Of a stretch of DNA of 64,000 bases, positions 37,116 through 46,613 are shown piece after piece; within the stretch, counting starts at the first letter, position 1; the number at the start of each line of letters is the position of its first letter. The notes under the pieces are model-generated. The model did not search any database and had not been told where the DNA came from. It was given only the letters and a program-made list of their open reading frames with translations. The position numbers and the translations under genes were made by a program. This stretch comes from Zobellella taiwanensis (lineage in GTDB: Bacteria; Pseudomonadota; Gammaproteobacteria; Enterobacterales; Aeromonadaceae), in contig NZ_PXYH01000002.1 of assembly GCF_003012795.1 (NCBI RefSeq), positions 186,001 through 250,000 on the forward strand, given 5' to 3'.

Positions 37116-38189
37116 TCAGCCGTTGATGACCTCGGCCACCGCCTCGCCGAAGGCGCGGCAACCGAGCCGGCCGCCGAGATCGGCGGTGCGGCGGGCGGGA
37201 TCTTCCAGCACCCGGTCCACCGCCTGCTCCATGACCCGGGCCGCTTCCGACAGGGCTGGCTTGCCGTGGTGCTCGCCCATCCAGTCCAGCAGCATGGCCA
37301 CCGACAGTATCATCGACACCGGGTTGGCCTTGTCCTGGCCGGCGATGTCGGGGGCGGAGCCGTGCTGGGCCTGGGCGCAGCAGTGGGTGTCGCTGGCCAT
37401 CATGGAGCCGGCCAGGCCCAGGCTGCCGGACAGCTCGCTGGCCAGGTCGCTGATGATGTCGCCGTAGAAGTTGGTGGCCACCAGCACGTCGAAGCGCTCG
37501 GGGCTGCGCACCAGGTGGGCGGTGGAGGCGTCGACCAGCAGATCGTCGAGCGCCACCTCGGGGAAATCCCTGGCCACGTCGCGCACGCACTCCAGGAAGA
37601 GTCCGTCGGTCATGTGGAAGCTGTTCGACTTGTGGATGGCGGTGACCTTCTTGTTGCGCTTCATGGCCAGCTCGAACGCCCGGCGGGCAATGCGCTCGCT
37701 GCAGTGGCGGGTGATCTTGCGGGTGGACAGCGCCATGTCGGGGCTCGGCATCACCTCGCCCCAGCCGCGGGTCATGTTGCGATCCGGGTAAAAGCCCTCG
37801 GTGGCCTCGCGCATGATCACCAGGTCCATGCTCTTCCCTTCCTTCATGTTGGAGGCCAGGAAGGGACGGGTGCGGGCCGGGCGCACGTTGGCGTAGAGAT
37901 CCAGCCCGATACGGAAGCCCGCCGACACATTGCGCCCGCCCTTTTCCGGCGCGGGGTAATCCGCGTGGGACTGGGTACCGAGGATGATGCCGTCGTAGGC
38001 CTTGGCTTTTTCCAGCACCTCGTCGCGCAGGGTGGTGCCGTATTGTTCGAGGCTCTTGAAGCCCACGTCGTCGTAATCGAACTGCAGACCCAGGTTGAAC
38101 TTGCCGTTCACCGCCTGCAGCACAGACATGGACGACTGGACAATCTCGGGGCCGATACCATCACAGGGAAGAACCAGAATTCGCATCAC
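37116..38189 (-). CDS. Isopropylmalate/tartrate dehydrogenase-family oxidoreductase
   Basis: NAD-dependent hydroxyacid dehydrogenase of 357 residues from the isocitrate/isopropylmalate family. Visible are PCDGIGPEIVQSSM at the N-terminus, substrate arginines in LYANVRPARTRP near 98 and MREATEGFYPDRN near 125, Lys in TAIHKSNSFHMTDGLF near 182 and the metal-binding aspartates in NFYGDIISDLASELSGSLG near 238. As first gene before otnK-otnC it probably makes the 3-oxo acid they use, or oxidises tartrate or an isocitrate-like acid. True leucine synthesis is unlikely here. Confidence 0.82.
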   Translation of the reverse strand: MMRILVLPCDGIGPEIVQSSMSVLQAVNGKFNLGLQFDYDDVGFKSLEQYGTTLRDEVLEKAKAYDGIILGTQSHADYPAPEKGGRNVSAGFRIGLDLYANVRPARTRPFLASNMKEGKSMDLVIMREATEGFYPDRNMTRGWGEVMPSPDMALSTRKITRHCSERIARRAFELAMKRNKKVTAIHKSNSFHMTDGLFLECVRDVARDFPEVALDDLLVDASTAHLVRSPERFDVLVATNFYGDIISDLASELSGSLGLAGSMMASDTHCCAQAQHGSAPDIAGQDKANPVSMILSVAMLLDWMGEHHGKPALSEAARVMEQAVDRVLEDPARRTADLGGRLGCRAFGEAVAEVING

Positions 38190-38357
38190 ACTCTCCTAAC
38201 ATGGGTTGATCTCAGGCTGTCCATGACGGGGTCGATTGCCGCGGCGTCAAGCTCCGCGAATGACCCGGCGACCGTGGGACATCTGCCTGGTTGCACGTAA
38301 AAATGAAATGTTCATCACACAAACGGGAGATGGACTCCGTTCCGCGCCACGAACATA

Positions 38358-38383
38358 TTGCATTTTATTGCATGAAAATACAA
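38358..38383. promoter_or_regulatory. 26-bp inverted-repeat operator candidate, copy C
   Basis: TTGCATTTTA, six bases, GAAAATACAA in the spacer between the divergent dehydrogenase (38189) and RraA (38436) genes. It shares TTGCA-x-TTT and AAAATACAA at identical spacing with copies A and B. Confidence 0.6.
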
Positions 38384-38435
38384 TATAGGCAACTCTTTTA
38401 ACGATTCGACCAACCGCAATGGCCCAGGAGGGAAA

Positions 38436-38918
38436 ATGACATTCAACACCACGGATCTCTGTGACGAGCACGGCGACCAGGCGCGCGTAGTGGCGCTGCC
38501 CCTTATCGACTTCGGCGCCCGCGCCCGCTGCGCCGGCCCCGCCATCACAGTGAAATGCTTCGAGGACAATTCGCGCATCAAGGCGCTGAGCATGCAGCCG
38601 GGCGAAGGCCGGGTGCTGGTGGTCGACGGCGGCGGCAGCCACCGCTGCGCCCTGCTGGGCGACGTGATCGCGGAAGATCTGCTGAACAACGGCTGGGCGG
38701 GCGTGATCATCAACGGCTGCATCCGCGACAAGGCGGCCCTCGCCGGGCTGAACATCGCCATCAAGGCGCTGGGCACCTCGCCGCGCAAGTCGGTCAAGCG
38801 GGACGAAGGCCAGGTCGGCCTGGCGGTGGACATCGGTGGCCAGTCCATCACCGACGGCGACCGGATCTACGCCGACGAAGACGGGGTTATCGTGCTCGAT
38901 ACCCCCGCCGGCCAGTAG
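38436..38918 (+). CDS. RraA-family aldolase/decarboxylase-like protein, copy 2
   Basis: A 160-residue paralogue of the protein at 30920, aligning end to end without gaps: TVKCFEDNSRIKALSM (near 38), VVDGGGSHRCALLGDV (near 60) and GVIINGCIRDKAAL with the Arg-Asp pair (near 95). GGAGGG precedes the ATG. It heads a plus-strand operon with a racemase-family protein, OtnI and a chemoreceptor and shares a divergent operator with the dehydrogenase gene. An aldolase or decarboxylase for a hydroxy-oxo acid is the likely role; the substrate is unknown. Confidence 0.82.
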   Translation: MTFNTTDLCDEHGDQARVVALPLIDFGARARCAGPAITVKCFEDNSRIKALSMQPGEGRVLVVDGGGSHRCALLGDVIAEDLLNNGWAGVIINGCIRDKAALAGLNIAIKALGTSPRKSVKRDEGQVGLAVDIGGQSITDGDRIYADEDGVIVLDTPAGQ

Positions 38919-38935
38919 CCCCAGGAGCGATGACG

Positions 38936-39604
38936 ATGACAGCACCCCGTATTTTTCTGATCCACGCCACCCCGGTCGCCGTGGAGCCCATCAACCAGGC
39001 CTTCGCCCGCCTTTGGCCCGAGGCGGAGCTGGCCAACCTGCTGGAAGACGCCCTGTCGCGGGATCTGGCCGCCGAAGGACGGCTCACCGCCGCGCTCAGG
39101 GGGCGTTTCCTGGAATTGGCCCGCTACGCCGACGGTGCCGGCGCGGACGGCATCCTGTTCACCTGCTCGGCCTTCGGCGAGGCCATCGAACAATGCCAGC
39201 AGGCCCTGTCCATCCCGGTGCTCAAGCCCAACCAGGCCATGATCGAGGAGGCCGTGGCCCAGGCCCGGCGCATCGCCATCCTGGCCAGCTTCGAGCCCTC
39301 CATCGGCTCGATGAGCGAGGAGTTCCATGCCCACGCGGCCGCCGTCGGCAAAGCACTGGAACTCAGCGCCTTCGTCTGCCCCGAGGCCATGCAGGCGCTG
39401 CGGGCGGGGGATGCCCCGCGCCACGATGCCCTGCTGGCCGAGATGGCGGCCCGCATCGAAGGCGTCGACATCATCTGTTTCGCCCAGTTTTCCATGGTCT
39501 CGGCGCTGCCGGCCGTGCGTGCCGTCAGTGCCGTGCCCGTGCTCGCCACCACCGACAGCGCCGTGTTGGGGATGCGCCAGGCCCTCGCCGCCCGGAGGGG
39601 ATAG
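38936..39604 (+). CDS. Aspartate/glutamate racemase-family protein
   Basis: A 222-residue protein with the Asp/Glu/hydantoin racemase fold. One catalytic-type cysteine is in GILFTCSAFGEAIEQC (near 70) and a second candidate in SAFVCPEAMQALRAG (near 150); MIEEAVAQARRIAILASF near 102 is typical. Two ATGs compete: 38930, too close to the AGGAG, and 38936, eight bases from it and preferred. The partner in a sugar-acid operon suggests isomerisation or decarboxylation of a hydroxy or keto acid (maleate isomerase and arylmalonate decarboxylase share this fold), rather than amino-acid racemisation. Confidence 0.75.
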   Translation: MTAPRIFLIHATPVAVEPINQAFARLWPEAELANLLEDALSRDLAAEGRLTAALRGRFLELARYADGAGADGILFTCSAFGEAIEQCQQALSIPVLKPNQAMIEEAVAQARRIAILASFEPSIGSMSEEFHAHAAAVGKALELSAFVCPEAMQALRAGDAPRHDALLAEMAARIEGVDIICFAQFSMVSALPAVRAVSAVPVLATTDSAVLGMRQALAARRG

Positions 39605-39609
39605 CCGCC

Positions 39610-40377
39610 ATGCTCAACTTCAGTGCCCACCTCGGTTTTCAGTTCACGGAAGTGCCTTTTGCGGCGCGCTTCGGCGCGGCGGCGGCGGCCGGCTACCGCG
39701 CCGTGGAGTTCCCCTCCCCCTATGAACAGGATGCCGGCGAGCTGGCCGAACTGCTCGCCCGCCACCAGCTGCAACTGGTGCAGTTCGCCACCCCCATGGG
39801 CGACGGCAAGGGGCTGGCGGCCCTGGCCGGGCGCAAGGAGGAATTTCGCGAAGGCCTGCACCAGGCCCTGCACTACGCCCGCCGCCTGGGCTGCCGCCGC
39901 CTGCACCTGATGTCCGGCTGCGCGGGGCCGGATGAGCCGGCCGACGCCACAACCTACCTGGACAACATCCGCTATGCGGTGGCGTTTTTCGCCGATCAGG
40001 GCATCCAGAGCCTGATCGAGGTGATCGGCGAGGCCAGCGCCCCCGGCTACTTCATGAGCCGGTTCGAGCGGGCCGAGTGGCTGTTCGACGCAGTCGACTC
40101 CCCCGGCCTGGGGCTGATCTTCGACAGCTACCACGCCAGCCGGCTGGGCGGCGATCCCCTCGCCCTGCTGGACGCCTGGTGGCCGCGCCTGGGCCATGTG
40201 CAGGTGGCCGACGACCCGGGCCGGCACGAGCCCGGCACCGGCCGCCTGGACTTTCCCGCCCTGTTCGCCCTGCTGGAGCGGCGCGGCTACCCAGGCTGGA
40301 TCGGCTGCGAATACCACCCGCACAACGGCACGGAAGCCGGACTGGGCTGGCTCGCGGCCTATATGGCTGGCCGATGA
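39610..40377 (+). CDS. otnI: 2-oxo-tetronate isomerase (hydroxypyruvate isomerase family)
   Basis: TIM-barrel isomerase of 255 residues that converts 2-oxotetronate into 3-oxotetronate for OtnK. Family landmarks are [20 protein letters not shown] near 30, [18 protein letters not shown] near 57, the metal-ligand Glu in [16 protein letters not shown] near 138, [18 protein letters not shown] near 172 and the closing [18 protein letters not shown]. It starts five bases after the racemase-family gene. Plain hydroxypyruvate isomerase is the alternative, but otnK and otnC 4 kb away favour OtnI. Confidence 0.85.
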   Translation: MLNFSAHLGFQFTEVPFAARFGAAAAAGYRAVEFPSPYEQDAGELAELLARHQLQLVQFATPMGDGKGLAALAGRKEEFREGLHQALHYARRLGCRRLHLMSGCAGPDEPADATTYLDNIRYAVAFFADQGIQSLIEVIGEASAPGYFMSRFERAEWLFDAVDSPGLGLIFDSYHASRLGGDPLALLDAWWPRLGHVQVADDPGRHEPGTGRLDFPALFALLERRGYPGWIGCEYHPHNGTEAGLGWLAAYMAGR

Positions 40378-42089
40378 TACCTATGACAGGGAAGTATCCA
40401 CCCATCAAACTAATGGAGCGGCTTGTGCATTTGCTACGACAATTCAGGATTGCCCATCGGGCCCTGCTCGGCTTTGCCATCATCGCCCTGCTCGGCATGC
40501 TGCTGGGCACCTTCGCCCTGGTGCAGATGGACCGGCTGCAGCGGCATGGGCTGGATATCAAGGACAACTGGCTGCAACGGGTGAGCCTGCTCGCCAATGC
40601 CGACAGCGCCCTCAACCGCTACCGCATGGGCGCCATGCTGCATATCCTCTCCCCGCGGGAGGAGGAAATGGCGTTATACGAAGGCGACACGGCCCGCCAG
40701 TTGAGCCGGCTGCGGCGCCTGATGACGGACTACGCCGCCCTGCTGCAGGACGAGCGGGAGGTCGCGCAGTTGGCCGCCTTTACCACCAGCCTGAACACCT
40801 ACGAGCAGATCAGCCGGGAGCTGCTGGCCCTGTCCCGCGGCGGCGACAAGGAAGGCGCCGCCCTTTACCTGCTGCTGGTCCGGGACGCCTATGACCAGAT
40901 GGCGGGCGTTTTCCAGACCCTGGCGACGGCCGCCCAGACCGGTGCCGACGGGGCCGGTGAGCGTTCGCACCTGGCGTTTCGGGATGCCTTCAACGGCGTC
41001 CTGGCGGTGGTGCTGCTGAGTTGCGCCGGCACCCTGGTAGTGGCCTGGCTGCTGATCCGCAGCATCGTCCAGCCGCTGCGCGAGGCGGCCGACATCGCCG
41101 GCGTGGTCGCCGCCGGGGATCTGACCCGGCCCATCGACCAGAGTGGACGCGATGAGGCAGCCTTCCTGTTGCGGGCACTGGGCAAGATGCAGCAGAGCCT
41201 GCTCCATGCCCTGCAACAGCTGGCCGGCACCTCTACCAGGCTCGCCGTTTCCGCAGACCAGTTGCAATCCGCGACGGATGAAAGCAGCGACGACCTGCAG
41301 CAACAGCACCGGGAGATCGGTTCGGCGGCGTCCGCGGTCACCGAGCTGACCGCCACCGTCGAGCGGGTGGCCCATCACGCCCAGCAGACCCTGGCGCTGT
41401 CGGAGGACTCCCGCGCGCTGGCCGACCAGGGGCGGCGCAGCATGGACGGCACCCTGGCCGCCATCAGCGCCCTGAACGGGGATCTGCAGGCCAGCCACCG
41501 CCATGTGGAGCAACTGGCCGCCCAGGCCCAGGACATCGGCAAGGTGCTGGACGTGATCAACCACATCGCCGAGCAGACCAACCTGCTCGCCCTCAACGCC
41601 GCCATCGAGGCGGCCCGCGCCGGCGACCGCGGCCGGGGGTTCGCCGTGGTGGCGGACGAGGTGCGGGCCCTGGCGCAACGCACCGCCCATTCGACCGGGG
41701 AGATAGAAGGGATGATCAGCCGGATCCAGGGAAGTACCGGCGCGGCGGTGGAGCTGATGCGCAACAGCAGCGAAAAGACCCACCACAGCCTGGAGCTGGC
41801 CGCCCATACCCAGCAACTGCTGGCACGGATCCTCACCGCCAGCGACGACATCAACACCAACAACCGCCGGATCACCGAGGCCGTGGTGGCCCAGGTGCAG
41901 ACGGCCAGCGCGGTGGAGCACAACCTGGACAATCTCCGCCAGCTGTCCAGCCGCTCGGCGCAGGGGGCGGCCCAGACCCGGGAGGCGGCGCAGGGCCTCG
42001 CCGCCCTGGCGGCCGACATGAACGGCATGGTCGGGCAGTTCAGCATCCGGGCTCCCGATACCCCGGGCATGGGGCGCGGCGCAGGATGA
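40374..42089 (+). CDS. Methyl-accepting chemotaxis protein
   Basis: Transmembrane chemoreceptor of up to 571 residues. One helix ([20 protein letters not shown], near 28-48), a periplasmic four-helix-bundle sensor domain (about 50-200), a second helix ([20 protein letters not shown], near 205-225), HAMP, then the coiled-coil signalling domain whose tip reads [19 protein letters not shown] and [17 protein letters not shown]. No CheB/CheR pentapeptide at the C-terminus. The 40374 start overlaps the otnI stop (ATGA); 40383 and 40413 are alternatives. Position behind the sugar-acid genes suggests it senses their substrate. Confidence 0.88.
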   Translation: MIPMTGKYPPIKLMERLVHLLRQFRIAHRALLGFAIIALLGMLLGTFALVQMDRLQRHGLDIKDNWLQRVSLLANADSALNRYRMGAMLHILSPREEEMALYEGDTARQLSRLRRLMTDYAALLQDEREVAQLAAFTTSLNTYEQISRELLALSRGGDKEGAALYLLLVRDAYDQMAGVFQTLATAAQTGADGAGERSHLAFRDAFNGVLAVVLLSCAGTLVVAWLLIRSIVQPLREAADIAGVVAAGDLTRPIDQSGRDEAAFLLRALGKMQQSLLHALQQLAGTSTRLAVSADQLQSATDESSDDLQQQHREIGSAASAVTELTATVERVAHHAQQTLALSEDSRALADQGRRSMDGTLAAISALNGDLQASHRHVEQLAAQAQDIGKVLDVINHIAEQTNLLALNAAIEAARAGDRGRGFAVVADEVRALAQRTAHSTGEIEGMISRIQGSTGAAVELMRNSSEKTHHSLELAAHTQQLLARILTASDDINTNNRRITEAVVAQVQTASAVEHNLDNLRQLSSRSAQGAAQTREAAQGLAALAADMNGMVGQFSIRAPDTPGMGRGAG

Positions 42090-42142
42090 CGGGCAGTTCG
42101 ACGCCGCACCGGACCCGCAAGTACCATGTCCATCAGTCACTT

Positions 42143-42164
42143 GGCCCGGCTTTGTTGCCGGGCC
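42143..42164. terminator. Hairpin after the chemoreceptor gene
   Basis: GGCCCGGC-TTTGTT-GCCGGGCC, eight perfect pairs, 54 bases past the stop. A terminator is likely by position; the T-tract is missing. Confidence 0.45.
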
Positions 42165-42279
42165 GGCTGGTGTTCGCTCCCCTTTTTGGCAATAATGGCC
42201 GGACGCGAACGGACGCAGCTAGCGACCCCCTTCGGACGACGCCGTCTCACCTTTTCCTTCAACACCAAGTAACCGGATT

Positions 42280-43203
42280 ATGAGCTCAAGCACCCTAGTA
42301 CAACGCATCGTCGCCACCATCAAACAGAGGATACAGCTGGGCGAGCTGGGTGTGGGCAGCCACCTCAGCGGGCAGAAAGTGGCGGACGACTTCCAGGTAT
42401 CGCGCTCCCCCGCCCGCGAGGCGCTGATGGTGCTGGCCGAGCAAGGCTACCTGGAGCAGTTGCCCAACCGGGGCTTTTTCGTCATCGATCCGCCCGTTGA
42501 ACCCCTGGCGGACAAGGACAGGGTCGTCTCCCTGGAAGAGCCGGAAGAATACTACCGGATGGCGGAAGACTGGCTCAACGACGCCATTCCCGAAGAGGTG
42601 ACCGAGCAGTTCCTGCGCCAGCGCTACCACCTGACCAAGGTGCAGGTGATCGATATCCTGAACCTGGCGTCGCGGGTCGGCTGGGCGGAGCAGAAGCCGG
42701 GCTATGGCTGGCGTTTCCTGAACGTGGCCAAGACACCGGAAACCCTGGAGCAGATCTACAAGGTGCGTTCGCTGATCGAGCCCGCCGCCCTGCTGGAGCC
42801 CGGCTACCGGCACGATCCCGAGAAACTGAAAAAGCTGAAAAAAGACCAGCAGGAACTGCTCGACGGCGGCATCGAAACCCTGCCCGCGGACGTGCTGATC
42901 AAGACGGGGGTGCACTTCCACGAGGAGTTCATCAAGCTGTCCGGCAATCCCATCTACCACATGATACTGGTGCAGCTCAACAAGATGCGCCGGCTGCTGG
43001 AATACCGGGCCATGGTCAACCGCCAGCGGATGTACCGCCAGTGCAAGGAGCATGTGCAGATGATCGAGCTGGTGGAGCGGGGCGACAACCTGGAAGCGGC
43101 CCACCTGATGCGCCGCCACCTGAGCGGCTCCTTCGCCGAAAAATCGCCTATCCTGCAGCTGCGCGAGGAATACCTGGCGGAAATCAGCGAAAAGGGCAAA
43201 TAA
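42280..43203 (+). CDS. GntR-family regulator with an extra winged-helix-like segment
   Basis: A 307-residue regulator, longer than the usual 220-250. The N-terminal GntR winged helix spans 5-70 (VQRIVATIKQRIQLGELGVG, VADDFQVSRSPAREALMVLA). Residues about 95-150 form a second winged-helix-like unit (QVIDILNLASRVGWAEQKPG), followed by an FCD effector domain with the metal-type residues in HFHEEFIKLSGNPIYHMI near 208 and ECKEHVQMIELV-like sequence near 255. It is the best candidate to bind the 26-bp inverted repeats at 30730, 38358 and 44701. Confidence 0.85.
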   Translation: MSSSTLVQRIVATIKQRIQLGELGVGSHLSGQKVADDFQVSRSPAREALMVLAEQGYLEQLPNRGFFVIDPPVEPLADKDRVVSLEEPEEYYRMAEDWLNDAIPEEVTEQFLRQRYHLTKVQVIDILNLASRVGWAEQKPGYGWRFLNVAKTPETLEQIYKVRSLIEPAALLEPGYRHDPEKLKKLKKDQQELLDGGIETLPADVLIKTGVHFHEEFIKLSGNPIYHMILVQLNKMRRLLEYRAMVNRQRMYRQCKEHVQMIELVERGDNLEAAHLMRRHLSGSFAEKSPILQLREEYLAEISEKGK

Positions 43204-43216
43204 GGCCGGGTAGCCC

Positions 43217-43372
43217 GACGGTAGGGTCGTGCCCCGCCATCCGTCGAAAGCCCCAACCGTAGGGTCCACTTCAGTGGACCACCCCACCACAGGTGCGGTG
43301 GTTTGATCGAATAATTCGACCCTACGGGTGGGATCGTGTCGTGTTCGGTCGAATAAATTCGATCCTACAAGG
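43217..43372. repeat. Cluster of GTAGGGTC palindromes
   Basis: Three related palindromes: GTAGGGTCCACTTCAGTGG-ACC on plus (43259-43280), GTAGGGTCGAATTATTCGA on minus (43307-43325) and GTAGGATCGAATTTATTCGA on minus (43349-43368), plus a degenerate GTAGGGTCG at 43221. The last one contains the stop codon of the convergent lactonase gene. Confidence 0.75.
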
Positions 43373-44642
43373 CGGGCCCGGGGATAATATCCATCCACAG
43401 CAGCCAGCGCCCGGCATCGTCGATATCGTATTTCCGTACAAAGCTCAGGGTGCCGTCCGGTGCAATGCGGAATACGGCGAAATTGGCGGGCACCCACACC
43501 AGCTCGTCGCCCTGCTCCACCCACAGGCTCTTCTGGTTGGCCACCACCAACCATTGGCCGCTGGGATCAACCTTGAAGGTGCGCGCCTCTATCCCTTGGG
43601 TGTCCAGATGCTGGACAAGCTCGGGCTCGCCGCTGTGCGGATCGATCCGGAACACCGCCATGGTGTTCTCGCCGCCGGCCAGCACCTTCTTGTCGCCCAC
43701 CACCTTCTCCCCATCGGCGCGGTTGGCCACGTAGAGATAGCGGCCGTTGGGGTGGAACTGCAGCACACCGCCCTTCTGGCGATGGCGGTGCTCGTTGGCC
43801 ATGTCGCGCAGCGCTTCCTTGCGGTACAAAGGCTCCGGTGCCAGGGTGCCGCCCGCGGTGAGCGGATACATGAACAACTTGCTGCCCCTCTCTATCGCCA
43901 CATAAACCCAGGGCTGGGTAGGATGGAAGGCGAGATGGCGCGGCCCCAGCCCGGGCGCCATCTCCACCCGGGACAAGGGGGTCAGTTGCCCCTGCTCGAA
44001 GCGGAAGCTGTTGATGCTGCCCGGCTCCTCCGCCCGCTCGCCGATGGCGTCATTGCCCCGGGCCAGGGCGACGACGGTGCCGTTGTCCGGCGTGACCATC
44101 ACCTGATGGGTGAAAATACCGGCATCCGGCGCCGTGGCCTGGGCCACCTGCGGGCCTATGCCGCCCTCCTCGTCGATTTTGTGCACACTCAGGGTACCGG
44201 ACTGGTTGAAGGCGGTCAGCGCGTACTCGCCGCCGTGATCCAGGGTAAGGTGGATGGGCCGCTCCGGCAGCACTGCCGACTCCCCCCAGGGAGTCAGGCT
44301 GCCGCTGTGCGCGTCGATGCGAAAGGCCCCGAGCAGGTGGGTATCGCCGCTGGCCCCCAGGGTGCCGGAGCCGGCGTTGCTGGAGACGGTATAGAGGAAG
44401 CGGCCCTCCCGGTCGGCCACGGCAAATTGCAGGTTGGCCGGCAGCAGGACCGGCTGCCCCCTCGCGGCCAGGGTTCCGGTCCGGGTATCCAGGGAATAAT
44501 GCAGCAGTTGCTCGCCCAGGCTGGCGTAAAGGGTCATGGCATCCTCTTGGGTTGTCGGTTGCTGGGCCTGCAGGCCCGGCGCCGGCGACGCCAGCACCGA
44601 GCCCAGCAAAACCGCCGGCAGTGTCTTGGTCAGTGTCATCAC
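43365..44642 (-). CDS. Secreted beta-propeller lactonase (6-phosphogluconolactonase-like)
   Basis: A 425-residue protein with a signal peptide (TLPAVLLGSVLASPAPGLQA) and repeated propeller blades of the YbhE-like lactonase family: REGRFLYTVSSNAGSGTLG near 92, MVTPDNGTVVALARGNDAIG near 202, LGPRHLAFHPTQPWVYVAIE near 247, FHPNGRYLYVANRADGEKVV near 297. Export suggests it opens an extracellular or periplasmic sugar lactone, giving an acid the neighbouring pathway could use. An operator candidate (copy B) lies 59 bases upstream of the ATG. Convergent with the GntR gene. Confidence 0.82.
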   Translation of the reverse strand: MMTLTKTLPAVLLGSVLASPAPGLQAQQPTTQEDAMTLYASLGEQLLHYSLDTRTGTLAARGQPVLLPANLQFAVADREGRFLYTVSSNAGSGTLGASGDTHLLGAFRIDAHSGSLTPWGESAVLPERPIHLTLDHGGEYALTAFNQSGTLSVHKIDEEGGIGPQVAQATAPDAGIFTHQVMVTPDNGTVVALARGNDAIGERAEEPGSINSFRFEQGQLTPLSRVEMAPGLGPRHLAFHPTQPWVYVAIERGSKLFMYPLTAGGTLAPEPLYRKEALRDMANEHRHRQKGGVLQFHPNGRYLYVANRADGEKVVGDKKVLAGGENTMAVFRIDPHSGEPELVQHLDTQGIEARTFKVDPSGQWLVVANQKSLWVEQGDELVWVPANFAVFRIAPDGTLSFVRKYDIDDAGRWLLWMDIIPGPAL

Positions 44643-44700
44643 AAATATTCTTATCTGAATTTTTACACTTATAAATGCAGAAGGATTAATAACACCGATT

Positions 44701-44726
44701 TTGCACTTTTAAAACAAAAAATACAC
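44701..44726. promoter_or_regulatory. 26-bp inverted-repeat operator candidate, copy B (lactonase)
   Basis: TTGCACTTTT, six bases, AAAAATACAC. Twenty-four of 26 bases equal copy A upstream of tctC. It lies in the AT-rich promoter region of the lactonase gene. Confidence 0.65.
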
Positions 44727-44776
44727 CTTGCCGTAATAATGGCGAGACCGCCGGGGATTGGGCGTGGAAATGACAT

Positions 44777-44796
44777 CGGGCCCCGCACGGGGCCCG
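44777..44796. terminator. Terminator hairpin after the sugar-binding-protein gene
   Basis: CGGGCCCCG-CA-CGGGGCCCG, six bases past the stop of the minus-strand operon. TTTT follows on the plus strand; on the minus strand the T-tract is weak. Confidence 0.55.
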
Positions 44797-44802
44797 TTTT
44801 AC

Positions 44803-45726
44803 TCAGTTGCGTCCTACGTAGTCCTTGTAATTGTCGGTGGTGACCAGTTCGAAGGGGATCATGATCTCCTTCTCCACCGCTTCGCCCCTGGCCATCCTGA
44901 CCGCGGTGTCGATGGCGGCCGTGCCCTGGCCCTTGGCGTCCTGGAACACGGTCACGCCCAGCATGCCCCGGTCCAAAAAGGCCAGGCCGTCGGGGGTGGC
45001 GTCCACGCCGCCGACGATCACCTTCTTCACCCGGGACGGGCCCAGGGACATGATGGCGCCGATGGCCATTTCGTCGTTGTTGGCGACGATGGCGTCGATC
45101 TCGTAGCCGGACAGCAGCCAGTTGCTGGTGACGTCCATGCCCTCCTTGCGGGTCCACCGGCCGGTTTCCTTGGCGATGATCCTGATGTCCGGGTATTTGG
45201 CCGCCACTTCCTCCACCCCGTTGGTGCGGTCGCGGGCCGACTCATGGGCCAGTTCGCCCATCAGGATGGCCACGTTGCCCTTGCCGCCCAGCTGCTCGGC
45301 GACGTATTCCATCTGCAGCACCCCGGCCACCTTGGAGTCGGAGCCCACGTAGCTGATGCCATCGGGCAGCGCGACCTCGGGCTTGAGGTTGACGAACACC
45401 ATGGGGATGCCGGCCTCCTGCACCCGCTTGATGACGGGCGCCACCGCCTGGGTGTCCACCGGGTTGACGATGATGGCATCCAGCTTCTGGTTGACGAAGC
45501 TCTCCACCTGCTGCAGTTGCTGGCCCACGTCGGTCTTGGCATCCTCGAACTGGACCTCGACCCCCTCCAGCTCGGCCACCTTCGCCTGCATGGCCTGGCG
45601 GATCAGGGTCAGGAAGTTGTTGTCGAACTGGGCCATGGCCACCCCGATGCGGATGTTGTCGGCCTGGGCGCCGAACGGCAGGGTGGCGGCCAGGACGGAA
45701 GCCAGTGTCAGTTTCTTGAGTTTCAT
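44803..45726 (-). CDS. Periplasmic sugar/cyclitol-binding protein (RbsB/MocB-like)
   Basis: Substrate-binding protein of 307 residues for an ABC sugar importer of the ribose/inositol class. A signal peptide (LTLASVLAATLPFGAQA) precedes NIRIGVAMAQFDNNFLTLIR; DAIIVNPVDTQAVAPVIKR near 85 and AIVANNDEMAIGAIMSLG near 215 are typical. AAGGAG lies before the ATG at 45726, preferred over one 11 codons upstream. It ends an operon of inositol-type dehydrogenases. The ATPase and permease it needs are not in the window. Confidence 0.86.
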   Translation of the reverse strand: MKLKKLTLASVLAATLPFGAQADNIRIGVAMAQFDNNFLTLIRQAMQAKVAELEGVEVQFEDAKTDVGQQLQQVESFVNQKLDAIIVNPVDTQAVAPVIKRVQEAGIPMVFVNLKPEVALPDGISYVGSDSKVAGVLQMEYVAEQLGGKGNVAILMGELAHESARDRTNGVEEVAAKYPDIRIIAKETGRWTRKEGMDVTSNWLLSGYEIDAIVANNDEMAIGAIMSLGPSRVKKVIVGGVDATPDGLAFLDRGMLGVTVFQDAKGQGTAAIDTAVRMARGEAVEKEIMIPFELVTTDNYKDYVGRN

Positions 45727-45818
45727 GGTGTTACTCCTTGTAGCAAAGCGAAGGTTCATCGGTCGTTCTCCCTGTTTTGACCTCGGCCGCGCCGCCGCGC
45801 ACGGCGGCGCGGCCGGCC

Positions 45819-46613
45819 TTATTCCGGATAGGCGCCGGGGATGTTCTGGTCGTAGTCGATCAGCGCGCCGGTCATCACGCCGGCGTCATCGCTCAGCAGG
45901 TAGCTCGCCAGCTTGGCGAGCTGGTGCGGCTTGGCCAGTTGCCCCATCGGCTGCCCGGCCTCGGCCCGTTCCAGCCAACCGTCGGTGGCACCGTGAAAGC
46001 GGCGCTGGGTGGCATCCTCTCCCGGGGTGTCCATCCAGCCCGGCAGTATGGCGTTGCAGTGAATGCGATCGAAGCGGTAGGCGTTGGCCACGTTCTTGGT
46101 GAGGGTGGCAAGGGCTCCCTTCGACCCCGAATAAGGCGCCAGGTAGGACTGGCCGCAGTGGGCGCAGTTCGACAGTATGTTGACGATATGGCCGCCGCCG
46201 CCCCGGGCCAGGCGGTGCCGGACGAAGCCCTGCATCAGGAAGAAGGGCGCCCGGGCATTGGTGTCGAACATCTGGTCCCAGAGTTCCACCGAGGTGTCCA
46301 CCAGGGTGCCGCGGGCCCCCAGGGCGGCGGCGTTCACCAGGGCGGTGACGGTGCCGAACTCGGCCACGGCGCTGTCGATAAGCCCCAGGCAGGCGTCGGT
46401 GTCCTGCAGATCCAGCGGCACGAAACGCACGCTGCAGCCCAGCCCGGACAGCTCCGCCACCGCCGTTTCCCCCTTGGCCGCGTCCCGGCCGGCCAGCACC
46501 AGCCGACGGCAGCCTTCTGCCGCCAGTTGCCGGGCGATGGCCAGGCCCACGCCCTGGGCGCCGCCGGTGATCACCGCCACCGTGTCGGCGTGTCGTTGAT
46601 TGCGATCAGACAT
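45819..46613 (-). CDS. Short-chain dehydrogenase/reductase
   Basis: NAD(P)-dependent SDR of 264 residues: cofactor motif TGGAQGVGLAIA near 17, NAAALGARG near 93, the Ser of VNILSNCAHCGQ near 145 and the catalytic Tyr-x3-Lys in APYSGSKGALATL near 160. It overlaps the following Gfo/Idh gene start by eight bases. Among inositol-type dehydrogenases it probably oxidises a ring hydroxyl or reduces a ketose intermediate; the substrate is not readable. Confidence 0.87.
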   Translation of the reverse strand: MSDRNQRHADTVAVITGGAQGVGLAIARQLAAEGCRRLVLAGRDAAKGETAVAELSGLGCSVRFVPLDLQDTDACLGLIDSAVAEFGTVTALVNAAALGARGTLVDTSVELWDQMFDTNARAPFFLMQGFVRHRLARGGGGHIVNILSNCAHCGQSYLAPYSGSKGALATLTKNVANAYRFDRIHCNAILPGWMDTPGEDATQRRFHGATDGWLERAEAGQPMGQLAKPHQLAKLASYLLSDDAGVMTGALIDYDQNIPGAYPE

